Below are positions 1-12,561 of a stretch of 64,000 bases of DNA, one piece after another. The DNA is from Selaginella tamariscina. Taxonomy: Eukaryota > Streptophyta > Lycopodiopsida > Selaginellales > Selaginellaceae. Both the position numbers and the translations under genes were made by a program. Below the pieces are notes generated by a model. It was not told the origin of the DNA, ran no database searches, and saw only the letters and a list, made by a program, of their open reading frames with translations. The stretch spans positions 31,285-95,284 of the forward strand of contig PUQB01000802.1 of assembly GCA_003024785.1 (NCBI GenBank), given 5' to 3'. Each line of letters starts with the position of its first letter. Positions within the stretch are counted from its first letter, which is position 1.

Positions 1-3000
1 TAAGAAACGAAGGGCTTGTTTATAAAGGGGAGGAGGCATGGTTCAAAAACGTGGGACAAAGACAGTACAAAATCTGCTGTAAGCCCAGAACTGCTGACCA
101 AGACAGCACACGCGAATCATGCACGTGGTATTTTATTCAATTTCTTAAGAAATTTTAATTAATACGTTTCTTAATACTTATTTCTTTAGTAACTATCTAG
201 TTCTAGTAATTATTTATAGATTGAGTGGCATCACACTTTCTATATAAATAAAATAAAGCTTTTAAATCAATACTTAAATATGACAAATCCGGGGATAGCC
301 AGATTTGGTAAAATCTATTATAATAAGGGTGACAGATATATATAACTGCAGTATTAAACTGGAGGCACATAGACAAAACACTATGGAGGCCAGCTAATGC
401 TAACTATAGCTTAAAATGTAATGAAGTAATTTCCCACCCTTTAATTATGCAAGTGCAGCAAGTGCAGGTAGATTCACAATCTCCTTCACCTCATAGTTTC
501 AGTGCGTAAGAATCAATATAGAACCCTCATTCTTATTATCTAAGATACTTTCAAGAGTCATTAATTTGTATATTTAGAAATGCGTGACACACACATGCAT
601 GTCAATATATTAATGTTGAAGTTTACAATGTCAAATATGTATAGTGTTATAGTTATTTACGGGGTCTATATCATATTATATCCATTATTAAATTCTAAAT
701 CTCATTTACTAAAACTTGATTTCATATTTACATCTCAAACAATAACATATTAATTTACATATAACTTTTAATAAACTTATTTAATTATTTTATCAATTAT
801 CATAATATATAACATCTATATACACTACAAGGAACAATATAGACCCTCCATGTTTAGAACCTAGAATACGTTTAAGTGTGTGATAGGAAGATATTTATTA
901 AATATTCCATGCCAAATCAATGTCAAATAAATGTCACATGTACATTTATTTAAAATATAAATGAAGAGTATAAATGTAATATATACGAATTGGCGATTAT
1001 CAACACGATTATAATTTTTCATATATGTATAATTAAAGTAAAAGATCTAAATCATCGTCCTTAATATAATTATATATGTATTATGTTATGTTGGTTAATC
1101 ACAATGCTTTAATGTTATGTAAAATCTTTTTGCATTGTGTAGTATAACTGATTGACCATATAATACATAATAGTAAAGTCAAGTGTATTGCATTTGCTTA
1201 AAATGGGCAATGGAATATGATAGTTTAATTTTTTAATATTATAATCAAAAATAATTTTTTCCTATTGTTATAACTAGTATAACATTACACTCAATTAAAT
1301 AATTTATAACATTTTCTTACATAAGAGACTTAATTTATTATTTAATTATAAAATTGGAAATGTACTTATTATTGTTATTATTTATGTTGTTTATTGTTCA
1401 AGCACTTTATAATTAACCAGGTTAACGTACTTGATTACTAAGAGTAGAATTGATCATTATATTTAATTATGTAAGTAATGTTGATTACAAGTGTTTTTAT
1501 ACTCGTTTAGTTTGTCTTGTTCAAGACAGTTAGTGTCATTTTCTTTAGTAAAAAACACAAAGTTAGTCATTAGTTTTCGTAAATGATAACTACTCAAAGT
1601 ACTAAGGAACATACTAATTATTTGTTAGTTATTATTTTGAACAAAAGATAATAAAAACTAAATGATTATTTGTTGGAACAAAACTTTTTTTAATAATTAT
1701 TTTCATAAGAAGTAACAAAAACTTGAAGACTTTATTAATTTCAAAAATTAATTACATACACATGTAATATCCGAGGCTTGATTAAGCAAACATCTTCACA
1801 AACTCAGACATTCCTAACATAATATAAGTAAAAAAAAATTTAATTAATACTTTTTTTCTAGCATTAAATTTATTAATTTATTTATGTAATAACTATTTAG
1901 TTCTAGTAGATTAAATCAAATCAATAAAATAAAGCTTTTAAAATCAGTGATGAATGTTAGTTTATTTTTCAATGACTGGCGGGGGAAGGCTAGCTTTGAA
2001 CTGTTTCAAATCTATAGAAATATATATAAAATGTTGACATATAATATAATATATATATATATATTATATATATATTTATATATAATATTATATATATATG
2101 GTGAGAGATCTGAATAGGCCAAAAGTTCCATATATTTTACTACAGCTATAATATAGACGGGAGGTACACTCTTTTAGACAAAACACTATGGACGCCTGAT
2201 GCTAATAACATGTTAAACGAGTTATTATATTAAATATATAAATATAATTAACAGTGTCTTTAATGGTTAAAATATAACTAAGTCCGCGTTTAAAAATTAA
2301 AGAAATTGATGGTGCATCTGATATACAAGTGGGTCCAAAACGTTCATATACAATTATTAGTTAGATGTGTTCTCGTGTAAAAGATTATATACAGACATAT
2401 AATTGACATTCATAATTCAGTGATAAAGGATCATATAGAACAATCATTCTGATTATCTAAGATACTTATTTAATATTTATAAACGCGTGACACACACACA
2501 CATGTCAATATATAAATGTTCAAGTTTACAATGTCAAATATGCATAAAGTAATAATTATGTATACGAATAAGTTTAAACACAAAAATAATATGTATTTTA
2601 CAAAGAAGAAGCTTAGTGTTTATTATTGAGTAATAATACTAATTTATTTTTACTAAAAAAAAATTTTGATAAACATAATTAAGACTTAGTTCGAACTATG
2701 CTACTAATTTATTTTAGTAATGAATTTTTAATTTAATTAATTGTAGTAAATGAAGTGAATCGTATTAACATGTATGCATTAAATGCTCAGTTCTGTTATT
2801 ACATTTGAATTAATTAAATACATTAATATGAATATTATGTAATATAATATAATAGCTTATGTAAGGCTGCTCAGAATGATTATCTTTAGATATGCAACAA
2901 TGCGAACAAAGATAAATTTCTTTTTCAAAGGTTGTTTTAATTTAGACGACTTCAGTTAAATTAACTATGTGTGTGATATGTTTTATGTTACTCCTATATA

Positions 3001-3168
3001 TAACTTTATATATAACATAGGACATTATTAATATATTTTAATTCTATATTGCATTATTAGAAAGTTAGTAAACTTATCTAATTATTTTTATTAATTAATA
3101 TCACAATCTTTTTAAATATATTCTTTTATATTTACAACATATGTATTATTAATACGAGTACATAGCAA
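1..3168. other. AT-rich intergenic region with degenerate repeated segments
   Basis: No protein-coding signal is visible. Two stretches resemble each other: about 150-680 and about 1830-2560. Both contain a block around 'aataaaataaagctttt', a block around 'agacaaaacactatgga', and a block with 'gcgtgacacacaca' followed by 'gtttacaatgtcaaatatg'. A third partial relative lies at 4385-4510, just upstream of the carboxylesterase. A nearly pure TA tract with palindromic character sits at 2040-2098. Confidence 0.6.
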
Positions 3169-4127
3169 TCAGGATTCACTCACAAACACAGATATCTTGT
3201 CCAGAAGCTTGATCGTGTCCTCACACTCAAGATCCCCATAGAAAGCATGACTCGCATTCTCATAAACCACAAACTCAACATCCTTATTAAGTTCTCAGCA
3301 CCTCCACATACTCAACCTCTCTATCATGCAGTACGTCCTCCCCTCCAGCAATCACAAGTGTTCTCGGCAAATCAAACTCTGCGCACTCCCTCAGCTTCGC
3401 CGGCACGTTAGAGTAAGCATGGTCCCTGTTCGAGTCTTCCGGAAGTGCAAACTTCCACAGTATGTCACACATCTCTGTCGAGATCGAACCCCTCGGATTT
3501 CAACTCTGAGTTTGTACGCGAAACTCCACCAAAGAACGGCTGTATGAGGATCTGAGCAGCAATGTTCAAGTTCAAGTTTCTCTCTTTTAAGATTTGCAGT
3601 GAGACATGGTGTGCAATGTTACCGCCCGCGCTATCCCCATGACAAACACCCTCGACAAGTCTGCACCTATCTCAGATGCTTCACACTCCAGCCACTTGAT
3701 AGCTGCCAGTCCGTCCTCGTAAGCCGCTGGAAGCCGGTGTTCCGGTGCCAACCGGTAGTTAACAGACACAAAAATGATACCCAGCTGCGGACATAGTTCC
3801 TCACGAATCTATCAAAGTCTGGATAATCCGCACTCGCCATGAGAAACCCACCACCATGGTAAAATACCACGACGGGTAGCAGCTTGCTCTGTCTTCCTGG
3901 GTTTGGGGATTAGAGAGAGAGAGAGAGAGAGAGACAGTTACCTGTTTGGGGAGGTACACTCTCACCCACAGATTTTTGTCCTTATCAATTGTGAAGTCTT
4001 TAGTCGCCACTCCATCGACAAAGTCGGGATTTGCAGGAACTGTTGAGATCGACTGACGGACAAAGGAACCATCCGGATGCAGAGTGAGACCAGGAAGCGC
4101 AATGCTATCGTCCATGGCTACAGACAC
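3169..4127 (-). pseudogene. Carboxylesterase (CXE / GID1-like alpha/beta hydrolase) with several frameshifts
   Basis: Homology runs from the ATG at 4127 (a second in-frame ATG is at 4115) to TGA at 3169-3171, about 319 codons, the usual plant CXE length. The oxyanion-hole motif HGGGF is near 3855, then VNYRLAPEH near 3755, the nucleophile elbow (GDSAGG type) near 3635, an Asp region AGGEDVL near 3340 and the His region NASHAF near 3245. The frame breaks at a CT tract (about 3911-3941), a G run at 3799, the CCCC run 3635-3638 inside the nucleophile elbow, a TG repeat at 3464-3470, and about 3285-3297. The CT tract could be read as a 45-nt GT-AG intron, but that is very short for a plant and CXE genes usually lack introns. 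CXEs hydrolyse small esters in the cytosol. No in-frame nonsense substitution was seen, so errors in the consensus are possible; as read it cannot make an active enzyme. Confidence 0.8.
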
Positions 4128-4674
4128 GGGATACTCTTATTGTGATATTATTAGTATTATAAATGTGACAGGACGTTTAAATTTTATTTGTTTTTAAATA
4201 TTAAAAATCAAAGAATAAATATATAAATTATGTGTTCTTTCCTTGGTTTATTGTCTATTCAAGAGTCGCTTGAATTATATTCTCCATATACAAATATGTT
4301 AATTAAATATATAACATAACAATTCAAGAAATTTGATCGATATTTCTCATATCAAATTTCAGCGTATAAAGAATTAATATACATGCAAATCAATATATAA
4401 TATTCAAGTTTAACAATGTTAGATATGTTGATTAATGTTACACGGTATTATTTGTTTTTGGTTCTTTATAATTATGTATGGGGTCCATGATATACTTAAA
4501 ATATGATAAAGACATATATGTATAATAAGCTAATGAATTACATATGATAAGTGATGTAAAACAACCTTAAATAATAAGAATAATTGTCAATATCAACGTG
4601 GCTGCAACATACCTTTCATCAACTACAGAAAGCTACGTTTGAACTGTGTGTGTGTGTGTGTGTTGTGTGTGTGT

Positions 4675-4715
<41 letters not shown>

Positions 4716-7700
4716 AAATTTGTTAAAATACAAACTATATTGTATTTTATTAAAAGAAGCTAATACACACCGAGCAAAGAAGAGCAAGATGACCGAACGA
4801 ACGTTTAAACGTGTTAACGAACGTTAAACGTGTTAACGAACGTTTTCTCTTTATAATTATTAACGTATTTAATTACCTTAAATAGTATTAACTTAATTTT
4901 GTGATACGGGATCAAGTTAAGGGTTAAAAATTTCAGTTTAACACTATTTATGAATTAATTTTATTTGTTTTTTTATAATAAGATTTCATATTTCTCAACC
5001 TTAACATATCAAAGTTTTATTTGAAAAAATACAATATATAAATATGATATATATATAGACAATTCAAACTACATGTGAAAACATGGAGGTCTTATTTAAT
5101 ATTCTTAAAGATACTTAAATTTCTTTAGACTGAATATTCTTAGTATATTTCAGCATATTCTTATGATTAATGGTTCAATTGCATCTTACTAATTTGTCTT
5201 TAGCAAATTTACATTGTTATTTCAATATTAATTTAGATAAGTTTAAATTTTCTTTATTAAAATTAAGTAAATTTTTTATTGTGGAGATAGAGTGTGTGTA
5301 AATATTTAGATATGACCATAACATACTTTGTAATAATAGAATATCACCGAGGAAGTAAACTCTCAAACATTCATTAGGCATTTAAAAAAGCTAACTTTAA
5401 CATATAGTTCATAATTAATTTATATTATTAATAATGTTGTAGTGACATAGTTGGTTTGTTTGGAACTTAATAATATTTTTAAAATTAAGCTTAAAAATTA
5501 ATATTTAAAATTTAATGCGACACAATAGAATTAAAATATATTAAATTAAAGTATGACAGCATATGTGTTGTTTATTGGACTCTTATTCATGTTATACTTA
5601 TTTTATATACAATTTATATTTATGTTTTTTTAATCTACATATTTGTAAATGATTTATGATATTGATATTATAAGGCCCACCAATTTCTTTTAATGTTATT
5701 CATCACTTTGAGCGCGATAGTTCTACACACCACATAGCTTATGACTAGTTAAATTAAGATTAAAAAAATGATTTTGATATTCATTATTATAATTCTTATT
5801 AAACCACATAATTTACTCATTAAACTAGTAATTATCTCATTTGTTAGCCATGTGAGTTATATATGTATATATATATATGAATGTTATTCATGAATCTTTT
5901 TTTTTGTAACATGGTATTAAAGTTAGATTTGTGATAATTTTTGGAGAGAGTGTTTTAAGATTTTATGTTTTTTTAATGTAAATTTCCTTTTATAGTGCAA
6001 CATGAAGCTAGTTTGAAAAGGTAATGATCTTTTAAATTATCCATTAGGCAAGATTATCTATTAGTGGAGTTTTTTTAATATTTAAGTCTTTATTTAATGC
6101 TTGGATTAATGATTTATTTGTATGGAATAAGAAGAATCGTTTTACTTAAGGACTTATATTATATGCTTTAAAAATCTATATTTAAACTTTTATTATTATT
6201 TATTAAACTTATGTTGAAGTTTGAATGTATTTGCATCGTATATATATTTTTCATGCTGCCCAAGAAGTTTAAATTTTATTATTATTTAAAGTCATTAAAG
6301 TATGATTACACTTGTAATTTAGTTAAACACTAAATACATTCAAATGTTTTGACTTTTTTAAAGATATTGTCCATTGTTAAATCTTATATTATTATTGCTT
6401 TTGAGTTATTTATTTAATAAATATTTGCCCATTCTTAACTATTGAAGCATTAAAGTATAATTACATTCATAATTTAAATGAAGATTTTAACTATTTTAAA
6501 ATATTATTAAATAATTATTTATTATTGAATCTTCCATTACTTATAACTAAGAAGTTAATCATTTAATAGATATTTGTCTCTTTCTAATTAAAAATTTATT
6601 ATTTAAAAAATGTATTGTAACTTAAGTGAACATTTTGATAACAATTATTTATTAAATCTTATATTGTTTCTTATTAAAATCGTTATTTCAATCTCTTTTA
6701 TTTTATTAATTATTAAGATAAATCAAATTCATAACTTCTTTCAGTAATCATTATAAACAAATGCAATTATGTATAATAGAGGTGCATATTATATGGTCGT
6801 AAAATATACATAATCATAAATTATCATAATATTTTTATATTAAATCGATTGAGTAAAAGTAATTACTTATATGAATTATAATTCAATTAATTTAATCATG
6901 ATGTGTAATATTAACTTTAATACATTTATCTTATTATGTTATTTTAGATCGATCATATTATATTTTATGATGTTTACAATGTACTTTAAAGCTTTAAAGA
7001 TAACATTCTTAAACTTTTTAATTAAGTTCACAAGGGAGTTATTTATGTGGCTTTTATTCTTTATTTTGTTTTATAATGTTCTAATGGTTAACATAAAATG
7101 ACTTCAGCATATTACTTTAGAAAAACCTTTTTATCATTATAATTATTATAATAATAAATAATTATGCTAGACAATTTGTATTGCTAATTTTTATGATGCA
7201 AAACAAGCACAACATAAAACAAAAGATAAAGCTCATATTCAAAATGTTAAAATATGTTAATATTATATTAATAAATTAAATTTTACCTTTGGACATCATA
7301 TTTATTATAGGTTCTAGAGTTATTGTTCACATGATTTTGAATAAATCTTTACTTTTTAATTATCGCTATTTAATTATTCCTTATATTCATGGAAATGATA
7401 ATTTACTTTAATTGTTAATATTACACTCCTTTTCATGTTCAAGTTATTCTTAATCTTTTTATGTACCTAGTGAAATTTATTACATATTAATTGACTCATA
7501 TATTTAATTATCATTATTCAATTGATTCTTAAGTTTATAATTTTATTTATTACAACTATGTAATTATTTCATGTTAATAATATATAAGCTTTGTTGTTAT
7601 TCAAGCAAGTCATAACAACATGATTCTTTTAAAAAAAATTATTATTAATTTTATTTATTTATTGTAAGTTTGATTTGGATTCGTGAGGACTTCTTTTATT

Positions 7701-8739
7701 TCCGATATGAATAACACCGATGCACTAAAAATTCAGCAAAATTATCTGTTATAATAACAATATTACTTGTTTTAACTTAAATTAAGAGCTTGTTAAGAGA
7801 TGGTAACTGTTAAAAGGTTTGGGCTTTAAAAGATGAAAATTAATTTTATTATGAATAATTTTTTTTTACTTTCCCATTTAAACCTTTTCATTCTTGTTAA
7901 TTGTGAAACACATGCTTTGGAAAAGCTCACATAAAGTTTTTCATACTTTGTTTTTTTTTAACTTGTCCTTTCATATTTATGTGGTTCATTTGTTTTCTTT
8001 TATTTTTATTAACGACTTCATTTATGTTTACAATATTTATTTTTTGAAGCTTAAGTTAAAGTGTTTTTTTTTACTTTTGTTTGTTAAAAAAATCTTGTTA
8101 AGCTTTAAATTGAACATATTTTATAACGGTTTCATTAAAATAATAAAGAAATTTAAAAAATGAATTTTTTTTAATTTTTATGCAACTGATGGGATTATTT
8201 ATGATCTTATTATACCTATACACCTTAACAAAATGATATTTTGTGCCATCCAATGTGAGATTTGTGTTTTGATAGTGTCAAAGTATTATTAAGAAGGGAA
8301 ATGTTGTAATTATGTTTAAAACTTATTATTTATTCTTTTATTAATTATTTTCTTCATATAAGCCAGTTTAGTAAATGATTAGATGTGAATCTTTTATACA
8401 TAGTTAAATGGTTATCATTTGTTTATATCTTACATGCTAAGGTTATATTTTTAAGATACAAATAAACTAAGACATACAAGCTTTATGCTTGTAATTTAAC
8501 ATGTATTATTATTAATCATGATTGGGTTTTTCATAAAGATTAAATGGTTTTACCACTTCATAATGTTGTTATTTTTGAAGTTAATCAAGAGCTTTAACTT
8601 GTTATTAGATAAAAAGTACGTTTTTACTCTCCTTATTAATGAATCATTTTATTCATTATTACTTTCTTCCTCCATTCAATTTTGATGCAAAAGTTATTTT
8701 TTAATAATTTTATGGAGTAATTTTTGATGTTGAAGATAA
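4128..8739. other. AT-rich intergenic region, no gene recognised
   Basis: Very AT-rich DNA with frequent stops in all frames. The ORFs at 6871-7101 and 7894-8163 are runs of Phe, Ile, Leu and Asn codons expected from base composition and match nothing I know. A compound (TG)n-(GA)n microsatellite lies at about 4646-4713 and a nearly tandem 'cgttaacgaacgtt' motif at about 4798-4841. Confidence 0.6.
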
Positions 8740-8774
8740 TAATATTAATTATCACTACAACTTGAATCACAAAA

Positions 8775-9140
8775 TCATTCTTAATGAGAATCGAACTCGG
8801 ATTACTCTAATATTAAATGTCAAGATCATTTTCTATGGCCCTTAGTCACGATAACCTAGGTTTATTTGGGTTTTTTTTCCACATATCTCATATCTCATAA
8901 TTTTATTCACTCACCAAGTTAAAATTATAACAATATAAATTTTCAACAATGTGAACAGTGGTTTAAGGTTATATTAGTTGCTTATTACACAAAAAAACTT
9001 AGGAATTGATTGAGTAATCTTTACCCAAGTGATCGACACTCAGTTAGAACTATGACAATATGAATTTTCCATAATGTGAACAGTGGTTTGAGGTTATGTT
9101 AGTTGTTTATTACACAAAGAAATTTAAGAATTAATTGAGT
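8775..9140 (-). repeat. TRIM-like LTR fragment plus ~125-bp tandem duplication
   Basis: On the minus strand, about 8818-8932 resembles the 157-bp TG...CA element at 39817-39973 but is shorter. Next to it (8780-8817) is the same adjoining sequence as at 38390-38427: 'taatattaga' followed by a pol III B-box-like GTTCGATTC. The stretch 8914-9017 is repeated at 9042-9140 (shared words 'atgtgaacagtggttt' and 'tattacacaaa'). These similarities were read by eye. Confidence 0.5.
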
Positions 9141-9659
9141 TATCAATTAATCATCAAATAATCAAGTGCAAATGAATTTTTCACATAAGAATGAAAGTTA
9201 ATAGAAGATTTAACTTGGTTGGTGGCTAAGGGTTTCTCAAGTTACATGAGTGGATTATTATGATACTTTTTTAATTTGTTTTACCATATATGCATATTAT
9301 TGGTGTATGCTATTGAGTGTTAAAATTTTTCATCCATCGTATGAATGTTAAATAACCTTTTCAAATGGTGACTTGTGTGAAAAAATCTACCAAAAGATTG
9401 TTCAATCAAGGTCCAAACATTTTATTATCACTTGCATAAGTTTTATGTGGATTAAAACAAACATACATTAATATTCCGTTATTTCTCTCTAATTTATATT
9501 TGAAGTTTAATGTTACTGTATGTTGAATGTCGTTCTAAATAAGCTATGTGAAATGTGTTTATTAAAATAGAATTGGGTTCAATACTCAGCATTATCAGGC
9601 TCTTGTAATTGTTCATTTATTAATTTGATTAAAATTGTTTTAATTAATTTATGTAAAAC

Positions 9660-9785
9660 AATCTTAAACTTACTGGGTACCCTGCCGCAACCTTACGTTA
9701 TAACTTACAGTACCCTTACTTATTGGGTACATTTTTTGCAGATTGGGTATTACTATTTGACAAGGTACCCAATTTAGTATTATTA
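9660..9785. repeat. Small imperfect inverted repeat
   Basis: 'actgggtaccctg' near 9671 is opposed by 'caaggtacccaattt' near 9763, with two further 'attgggta' words between. This could be a tiny MITE or chance. Related 'actgggt' words recur at about 13480-13505 in the first large intron of the plus-strand glucanase. Confidence 0.3.
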
Positions 9786-10133
9786 TTAAAACATAAAATA
9801 GCTTTAATTAAATTAAAAAATAACTATTTATGTGGTTACCCATAGTCCACACGTGTCCGAAGAAAATTCTATTTGTTGTGAGAACCACATAGAGTGCACA
9901 CGAGTTTGTGTGTGTTTTTATGTGGACATATGTCTGTGCACGTGTGTGTGCGTTATATGCACAAGTTGCAACATATAGCCTGAGTTTTCCATTTATCATA
10001 TGTATGTATATACTTTATGCATACATATATACATAACCAAATACATATATAGAAGACTTGGTACGTTTCTGGTTGTTTAGAAGAGAATATATATAATTGG
10101 AATTATGTACACATGTAATTGTTAATCAACCCA

Positions 10134-10581
10134 TATAGACTCAAATGGGAGCGTATCAAATAGTTTCTCTATGGTATCTTCTTTAGAATCTTCGTATTCG
10201 TATGGAACTTGTTTTGAAGAACGATTTAAATTAAATCTTGCCTCCCATGGAGCATTGCCAGCCTCTGTTTGATAGAAGCCTTGGTTTGCCACCATCTGAT
10301 CAACAACGTAATTATATTTTAATATAATTATAATATTATCATTTTATTGTATATATAACATCATATTACCTCATGAGTTTGCAGAAGTTTCTCCTTGATG
10401 TTCGGAACTTGATGTCTCTACATAATCATCATATATGTGACAGATATAGACATGGAGATATTATACATACATAATGAGCTTAATTATTTAACTATACCTT
10501 AAGAGCAAACGCATCTTGGTTTGAAACGCACAGAACCTTGGGACGTAGAAATCCTGCTGTAGTAGAGGGACATTTTAATAA
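10134..10581 (-). CDS. Unidentified 3' exon cluster (partial gene, 3 candidate exons)
   Basis: Three consecutive minus-strand exons can be joined by GT-AG splices in one frame. The candidate exons are about 10501-10572, then about 10371-10420 (RHQVPNIKEKLLQTHE), then a last exon from about 10297 to the TAA at about 10134. The last exon contains MVANQGFYQTEAGNAPWEAR and an acidic tail ending LPFESIWVD. Acceptors have TAG/CAG, donors GTATAG and GTAATA. The composition (acidic C-terminus, no repeats) is unlike the surrounding AT-rich DNA and supports real coding. No start exon was found, and I do not recognise the family. It may be the 3' end of a gene or a truncated relic. Confidence 0.4.
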
Positions 10582-10847
10582 ATCAACAGTATGTGAATTA
10601 CAGACTGAATTGCGAAGAGCATCCATTTTATTTTTTTTTTCTGATTAGGGGAATTTCCCAATTATTCATTTGGTATGTGTGCCGTTTATATGACCCATTT
10701 GATGTTAATATGTTACTCTCAAATTTGGTTGCTGCCTACCAGTCAAAAATTAAAAGTACAAATATATTAAAAAAAAAAAACATTTAAATATATTGACCAG
10801 TAGGTTTAGTGCTCGTCAGCATGATAATAATGTTTAAAAAATTGTTG

Positions 10848-10965
10848 CCCAGAATCGAACCCAGGTAGAAGTTATGAAATGAAAGTTCTTTCGTGGAATC
10901 GAACTCGGGCCAATAATAAAAAAATAGTTGCGGCTATGCCAACTACATCTTCGTTTTTTTAAGTG
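10848..10965 (-). repeat. tRNA-derived SINE-like fragment
   Basis: Read on the minus strand, an A-box-like 'tagttggcatagccg' (about 10948-10934) is followed by a B-box-like GAGTTCGATTCC (about 10910-10899) and a second one, GGGTTCGATTCT, at about 10864-10853. Two internal pol III promoter motifs in this spacing suggest a decayed tRNA-derived repeat. No cloverleaf could be drawn. Confidence 0.35.
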
Positions 10966-11387
10966 TTTATAATTGAATACGAAAACGTATACTTGATATC
11001 TACGACAAAACAAAATAGGAACTTAATGAATATTCAACGTGAATTAATTAATTCAAGTGACTGACGCGTTTAACAAGTCAATACAGTGTTTTAAAGCCGT
11101 GTTCAACTCGATGAATATATTCTCACTCAATCATTCAAAAGTATATACGTAGTATAATCATATACATGCCTCTCATTCATTGGTAGTTTCTTACTGATGA
11201 AATGAAACGTCCAACTACAGTAGATTTGGATAACTCTCACACAATATCCACAAAAAAACACTGTACATTCCATTTAGAAATTATCATTATATTCTCTATA
11301 CTGTACACTTTGATTTCGATCCATATACCACTTATCCCCTGTTTCTATACAACTATATACACTGGGAGAGAAAAGAGGAGAAATTCT

Positions 11388-11777
11388 TCAAAATACCCAG
11401 GCTCCTTCCCATCCTGCTTGATACTGTTCATCTTCCTCCTCGTCTGTCCAGTATTCTTCCTCAGTGTCAGCAGAGTGATTCGAATTCCCTTGTAGAGCCT
11501 CATAAGCCGCCGTGATCTGATTGAATTTGGGTACACAGTGCTTCCCTTGCAGACATCTGGATGGTACTGAAGCGCTAGTCCCGGTAAGCGCTCTTGATGT
11601 CCTGCTTCGTGCTCCCGGTCTAAGTCCGAGAGCCACATATGAATCGCCCTTATAAGCAGGATTTGTTGAAATCGATTTCTGTGATGTGTACTTGGCTGTT
11701 GCTTGTGATGATCTTCTGGGTCGCACCGGATTTGTACAACAAGGGGAAAATTCATGCTCGATTGCAGTGCCATTCAA
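11388..11777 (-). pseudogene. DnaJ/J8-type small chloroplast J protein, J domain frame-scrambled
   Basis: The 5' part (CCTNPVRPRRSSQATAK, then SYVALGLRPGA) and 3' part (KHCVPKFNQITAAYEALQG, then an acidic stretch and GWEGAWVF) are in one frame and resemble J8-type proteins (a single J domain with VC...C after HPD and an acidic GWEG C-terminus). Between them are three single-base losses, each in a short run: near 11608-11611 (A), 11576-11581 (C) and 11544-11546 (G). Together they restore the frame, so the ORF stays open, but the core LALQYHPDVCKG lies in another frame. The open frame has no in-frame ATG at its 5' end; the nearest ATG (11773) is in a different frame. J proteins use HPD to stimulate Hsp70 ATPase; this allele as read could not. 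Confidence 0.7.
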
Positions 11778-11784
11778 GGATTTA

Positions 11785-11876
11785 TCGACGAATTTAATGA
11801 AATTCTATGAGAATTGAATGAAATTCTATGAGAATTTAATGAAATTGAATGAAATTCTATGAGAATTTAATGGAAG
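11785..11876. repeat. Short tandem repeat upstream of the J-protein ORF
   Basis: Three to four imperfect copies of a roughly 22-bp unit 'gaatttaatgaaattctatga' lie directly upstream of the J-protein ORF (its 5' UTR or promoter). Confidence 0.6.
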
Positions 11877-11879
11877 AAT

Positions 11880-12561
11880 GAACTACTGACCTAAAGAGTG
11901 TAGGATCCTCTTGCTTATATAGCAAGAAAGGTTATAAAGATAAGTCATTAGATAAGCTTGATTAAGTAGCGGATTAGAGAAAATTTGAAATGTTTAATAA
12001 TGGATAAGTCTGAACAAATAGATTTAGGGTGTTCTTCGACTGGCACGTTGGCATCGTATTATTTATGTTGTGTACGTGTCATTGCCACTGTGGAGTACAG
12101 TTTTTTGGCGTGGAGTGTGATAGGTTTGACGTGGCTTTTACGGACGGGCGGTGTACTTTCGCTTTTTAGGTTAAGTAATTCACACGGTTAGCGTTTGCGA
12201 CGTGGAAGCTTCGATTTTATCATGCCAAATCTGTTTATCGTACATTTCAATTTAAATATTAATTTATATAATTTGAAGCGTTTTAGTTTGTTAAAGTCTC
12301 ACTGCAAAATGGTTTGCGAGCAGAGTCGAACCTCCGACGTATGTTATGACAGTAAAATCGAGTTACATGAGTATATAAATGCTTGTAAATATAAAATGAT
12401 AAAGTGTGTTTGAAAAAATGATTAAAACTTTTTTTCCGCGGAAACGAGCGGTATCGAGCTTTACCATTCTTAGGTAGACATGAAATCCATTGCTTTTCAT
12501 GAAACCTCACCATTTTTATACATTTTCTTGAGCTGGCCAAGAAGGGAGAAGGACCAACAGA
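11880..12561. promoter_or_regulatory. Intergenic/promoter region of the plus-strand glucanase
   Basis: This lies between the divergent J-protein and glucanase genes. On the minus strand, a B-box-like GGTTCGACTCT sits near 12322-12332, and a second tRNA-like stretch ending CCGCGG next to an A/T run lies at about 12425-12475. No TATA box or transcription start can be assigned with confidence. Confidence 0.35.

Noticed and set aside
9808..9999. 63-codon minus-strand ORF
   Set aside because: Driven by a (TG)n/(CA)n tract; no protein pattern.
10848..10965. Possible tRNA gene
   Set aside because: A- and B-box-like motifs are present, but no acceptor stem or anticodon arm could be paired; kept only as a SINE-like fragment.
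11202..11495. 97-codon plus-strand ORF
   Set aside because: Antisense to the J-protein 3' end and composed of hydrophobic shadow codons.
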